Shown: positions 61,752 through 64,000 of the stretch, piece by piece | How positions within the stretch are numbered: the first letter of the stretch is position 1 | Layout: every line of letters starts with the position of its first letter | Assembly (NCBI RefSeq): GCF_036178845.1 | Contig: NZ_CP108070.1 | Location: 1,984,001 to 2,048,000 of the forward strand | Direction: 5' to 3' | Length of the DNA stretch: 64,000 nt | From: Streptomyces sp. NBC_00271 | GTDB taxonomy: Bacteria > Actinomycetota > Actinomycetes > Streptomycetales > Streptomycetaceae | The notes under the pieces: model-generated | What the model was told of the DNA's origin: nothing | Database searches by the model: none | The model's input: the letters and a program-made list of their open reading frames with translations, nothing else | Translations under genes and position numbers: made by a program

Positions 61752-62507
61752 ATGGCTGATGTACCCAAGATCGCTTTTGCCGCCGCGGTTCTCGGCGGGT
61801 ATGTCCTGGGCCGGACGAAGAAGGGACGGGTCGCGTTCGGGGCGGCGACCTATCTCGCCGGCCGTCGGTTCGGGCTGGAACCGCAACAGCTGCTGACGGA
61901 GGGGGTCAAGAGGTTGCGCGAGCTTCCCCAGTTTGCTGACCTCAATGAGCAGCTCCGTGGCGAGGCCCTGGATGCAGGGCGTAAAGCGCTGAGTGCGGTC
62001 GCCGACCGCAAGCTCGCCGATCTGGCCGACGCCTTGCACCAGCGCACCGAGCGCATAGGCAGCAAGGGCAAGGAGGAGCCGCAGGACGAAGACGAAGAGC
62101 CGGAGGACGAGTACGAAGAAGAAGAGGAGCCGGCGGAAGAGGGGGAGGAAGCCGAGGACGAGTACGAAGAGGACGAGGAAGAAGAACCTGAGGAGCAGCC
62201 GGAAGAGGAAGAGGAAGAGGAAGAGCCCGAGGAGGAGCAGGAGCCGGAGGAAGAGGAGGAGCCGCAAAAGCCCGCGCCCCGGCGCCGCCGTGCAGCCCGG
62301 AAGCCGGACAAGGACCACGAGGGGAGTGGTGCCCGGCGCGGTCGTGAGCGTCGTCCCGAGAAGGCCGCTGCTCGCGAGGCACCTGCCAAGAAGTCGGCTC
62401 CCGCGAAGAAGTCGGCGCCTGCGAAGAAGACATCAGCGGCGCGGAAGTCCGCCGCCCCGCCGAAGAAGACCGCCGTGAAGAAGGCATCCCCCGGGCGGCG
62501 GAGGTAG
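61752..62507 (+). CDS. GvpY-like gas-vesicle accessory protein
   Basis: A 251-residue protein from ATG 61752 (GAAGGGA upstream). The N-terminus MADVPKIAFAAAVLGGYVLG, then RTKKGRVAFGAATYLAGRRF and GLEPQQLL, matches proteins coded between gvpG and gvpJ in Streptomyces gas-vesicle clusters. A run of ~75 mostly acidic residues (115-190) is followed by a lysine/alanine-rich AKKSAPAKKS tail. Role unproven. The structural gene gvpA is not in the window, so the pair is isolated or its cluster lies elsewhere. Confidence 0.7.
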   Translation: MADVPKIAFAAAVLGGYVLGRTKKGRVAFGAATYLAGRRFGLEPQQLLTEGVKRLRELPQFADLNEQLRGEALDAGRKALSAVADRKLADLADALHQRTERIGSKGKEEPQDEDEEPEDEYEEEEEPAEEGEEAEDEYEEDEEEEPEEQPEEEEEEEEPEEEQEPEEEEEPQKPAPRRRRAARKPDKDHEGSGARRGRERRPEKAAAREAPAKKSAPAKKSAPAKKTSAARKSAAPPKKTAVKKASPGRRR

Positions 62508-62511
62508 ACCC

Positions 62512-63492
62512 ATGGCCGACACGGAACGCGACACCGGAAGCGAGCAGGGCTCGGGACTTGACCAGCTGCGCGGCGCGTTCAAGAGCTTCCTGGGCGCCCA
62601 GGTGGAGAACCTGGCGGAGAAGGCCGGCGACAAACTGGGTGACATCACCAGCGGGCTCACGGGCGTGGCGGAGAACGGCGGCGTGCTCCCCAAGGCAGGT
62701 CTGCGGATGCTCCAAGGCGATTCACCGTTCAAGGCTCTGATCGGCGAGAAGGCCAAGAGCGTGTTCGGCAAGGTCAAAGAGGCATTCGGCGGCGGGGGAG
62801 GTGGCAAGGGCCGTGGGTCCGGCAGCACCAAGGTCATGAACATCATCGAAGTGCTGGACGTAGGCATACCGATACGCGACGCCTACGACCACTGGACCCA
62901 GTACGAGAAGTTCAGCAGCTTCACCAAGGGCGTCCGCAGCGCCTCCAAGGGCAAGGACGCCGACAGCGACTGGAAGGTGAAGGTCGGGCCCTCCACCCGC
63001 GGATGGAAGGCCACGACCCAGGAACAGATCCCGGATGAACGCATCGTGTGGACCTCGCAGGGCGCCAAGGGCACCACGCGCGGCTGCGTCAGCTTCCACG
63101 AACTGACTCCCACCCTGACGCGCATCGTCCTGGTCGTCGAGTACTACCCTTCCGGATTCTTCGAGAAGACCGGCAATATCTGGCGCGCTCAGGGGCGGCG
63201 CCTGCGGCTGGATTTCAAGCACTTCCAGCGCTACGTCACTCTGACCAACAAGGAGCCGGAAGGCTGGCGCGGTGAAATCCGCGATGGTGAAGTGGTCCGC
63301 ACTCACGAAGAAGCCATCGAGGAAGAAGAGGCCGCCGCCGAAGAGGAAGACGTCGAGGACGACACCGACGAGGAAGACACAGAGGACGAATACCCCGAAG
63401 AAGAGAACGGGGAGGAGGAATACGAGGAGGACGAAGACGAAGAAGACGGAGAGGAGGAGGAAGAGGAGCAAGACGAAGGGGAGAACCGGTAA
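62512..63492 (+). CDS. GvpZ-like SRPBCC protein
   Basis: A 326-residue protein, 4 bp after the GvpY-like gene. The N-terminal helical part has LDQLRGAFKSFLGAQVENLA. The SRPBCC/START-like cyclase domain covers ~105-250: VMNIIEVLDVGIPIRDAYDH, then WTQYEKFSSFTKGVRSASKG, IVWTSQGAKGTTRGCVSFHE and WRAQGRRLRLDFKHFQRYV. The C-terminal ~55 residues are glutamate/aspartate-rich. This arrangement matches the SRPBCC protein of actinobacterial gas-vesicle loci; the ligand is unknown. Confidence 0.78.
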   Translation: MADTERDTGSEQGSGLDQLRGAFKSFLGAQVENLAEKAGDKLGDITSGLTGVAENGGVLPKAGLRMLQGDSPFKALIGEKAKSVFGKVKEAFGGGGGGKGRGSGSTKVMNIIEVLDVGIPIRDAYDHWTQYEKFSSFTKGVRSASKGKDADSDWKVKVGPSTRGWKATTQEQIPDERIVWTSQGAKGTTRGCVSFHELTPTLTRIVLVVEYYPSGFFEKTGNIWRAQGRRLRLDFKHFQRYVTLTNKEPEGWRGEIRDGEVVRTHEEAIEEEEAAAEEEDVEDDTDEEDTEDEYPEEENGEEEYEEDEDEEDGEEEEEEQDEGENR

Positions 63493-63926
63493 TCCCTGGT
63501 CCGCGTCACGACGATGCGGGCAGCGTGGTGGAAGTGCCGCGCGACTGCGGTGGCGGGCGTCAGGGGCAAGGGGCAGGGATTGTGCTGGGCATTCCTTGCG
63601 TGCGAACCAGCACCATGCCGCGTACGGCAGGAGCGCAGCAGCCCCGCGCCAGTCGGTACGGGACGTAGTGCGAATGAGGTGGCGCTGACTGCGCGACGTC
63701 CCGTACAACGACGCGCGGCCGGACATGACGCTCACGCCACTCTTCTGCGTCAGGCGAGCATTCATCACTTTTTGTGGATCAGGCATGCACAATGGGTGAT
63801 CCACCTTCCTACCCGCGGACGCTCCATGGGAGGTGGATTCCTGCTGCTGTGGTCACCGTGGCAGGCCAGGGCGGTCGCCTTGCCGTTCCCTCACCGGGGC
63901 GACCGCCTGCCGGCCCGGCCGCCCTA
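63493..63926. other. intergenic after the GvpZ-like gene
   Basis: No gene is supported; it contains the inverted repeat at 63656-63706. Confidence 0.4.
63656..63706. repeat. 11-bp inverted repeat with 29-base spacer
   Basis: GTACGGGACGT and ACGTCCCGTAC are exact complements. It could be a terminator of the gas-vesicle-like pair, but the large spacer is unusual. Confidence 0.5.
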
Positions 63927-64000
63927 CTAGCGCATGCCGAGAGCATCGAGTTCCGCGCGGCGCTCGAGGGTGAGTTTCGAGGCCCGGCGGCGGGTGTTGT
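63927..64000 (-). CDS. C-terminal end of a helicase-associated-domain protein (partial)
   Basis: The last 23 codons, NTRRRASKLTLERRAELDAL then GMR, resemble the terminal helicase-associated repeat found behind DEAD/DEAH helicases in Streptomyces. The rest is outside the window, so the identity is tentative. Confidence 0.45.
   Translation of the reverse strand, partial: NTRRRASKLTLERRAELDALGMR

Overview
The window is high-GC actinobacterial DNA, almost certainly Streptomyces or a close relative. The signs are GAF-ANTAR and STAS-ANTAR regulators, a WhiB-type protein, a XRE/TPR regulator, DUF6480, DUF6087 and DUF6131 small proteins, a CsbD protein, GvpY/GvpZ-like gas-vesicle accessory proteins and many GTG starts with 4-base overlaps. 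The density of insertion sequences and broken genes suggests a chromosome arm or a large plasmid rather than the core.

Layout: 1-9.3 kb holds the start of a CitA/DcuS-type sensor kinase, transposase debris, an Eis-like acetyltransferase, a STAS-ANTAR protein divergent from a winged-helix regulator, gene fragments and a secreted alpha/beta hydrolase. 9.3-12.2 kb is an IS701-family element flanked by CTAG and interrupted by an IS110-family element; the IS110 left end carries a readable bridge-RNA gene whose guides match both its own ends and its present insertion site. 12.2-16.4 kb holds a pentapeptide-repeat protein, an unknown protein, an oxidoreductase remnant joined to IS110 debris, and an aldo/keto reductase. 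16.6-23.8 kb is a three-element IS701 block: two near-identical copies in opposite orientation flank a different IS701 element that carries a SUKH-domain gene and is itself split by an ISAzo13 element. All junctions carry CTAA.

27.4-38.5 kb is the main metabolic locus. A leftward cluster encodes two fumarylacetoacetate-hydrolase-fold enzymes, a cyclase-family hydrolase, a FAD monooxygenase, an amidohydrolase, an extradiol dioxygenase, an SDR and a two-subunit 3-oxoacid CoA-transferase. A divergent LysR regulator and an MFS transporter follow. Together they look like uptake, ring hydroxylation, ring cleavage and CoA-linked breakdown of an aromatic compound; the substrate cannot be read from sequence.

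38.9-64 kb is accessory and regulatory: a MarR-controlled membrane protein, a TIGR01777 epimerase, a decayed integrase with an excisionase and a frame-broken WhiB-HTH protein, an ATP-grasp/methyltransferase pair of the RiPP-maturase type beside a XRE regulator and GNAT, a coupled STAS-GNAT-ANTAR run, small stress-type membrane proteins, a roughly 0.7-kb inversion that cuts two related genes, and the GvpY/GvpZ-like pair. Many genes here differ from an intact frame by one base, so either sequencing errors or active decay should be considered.
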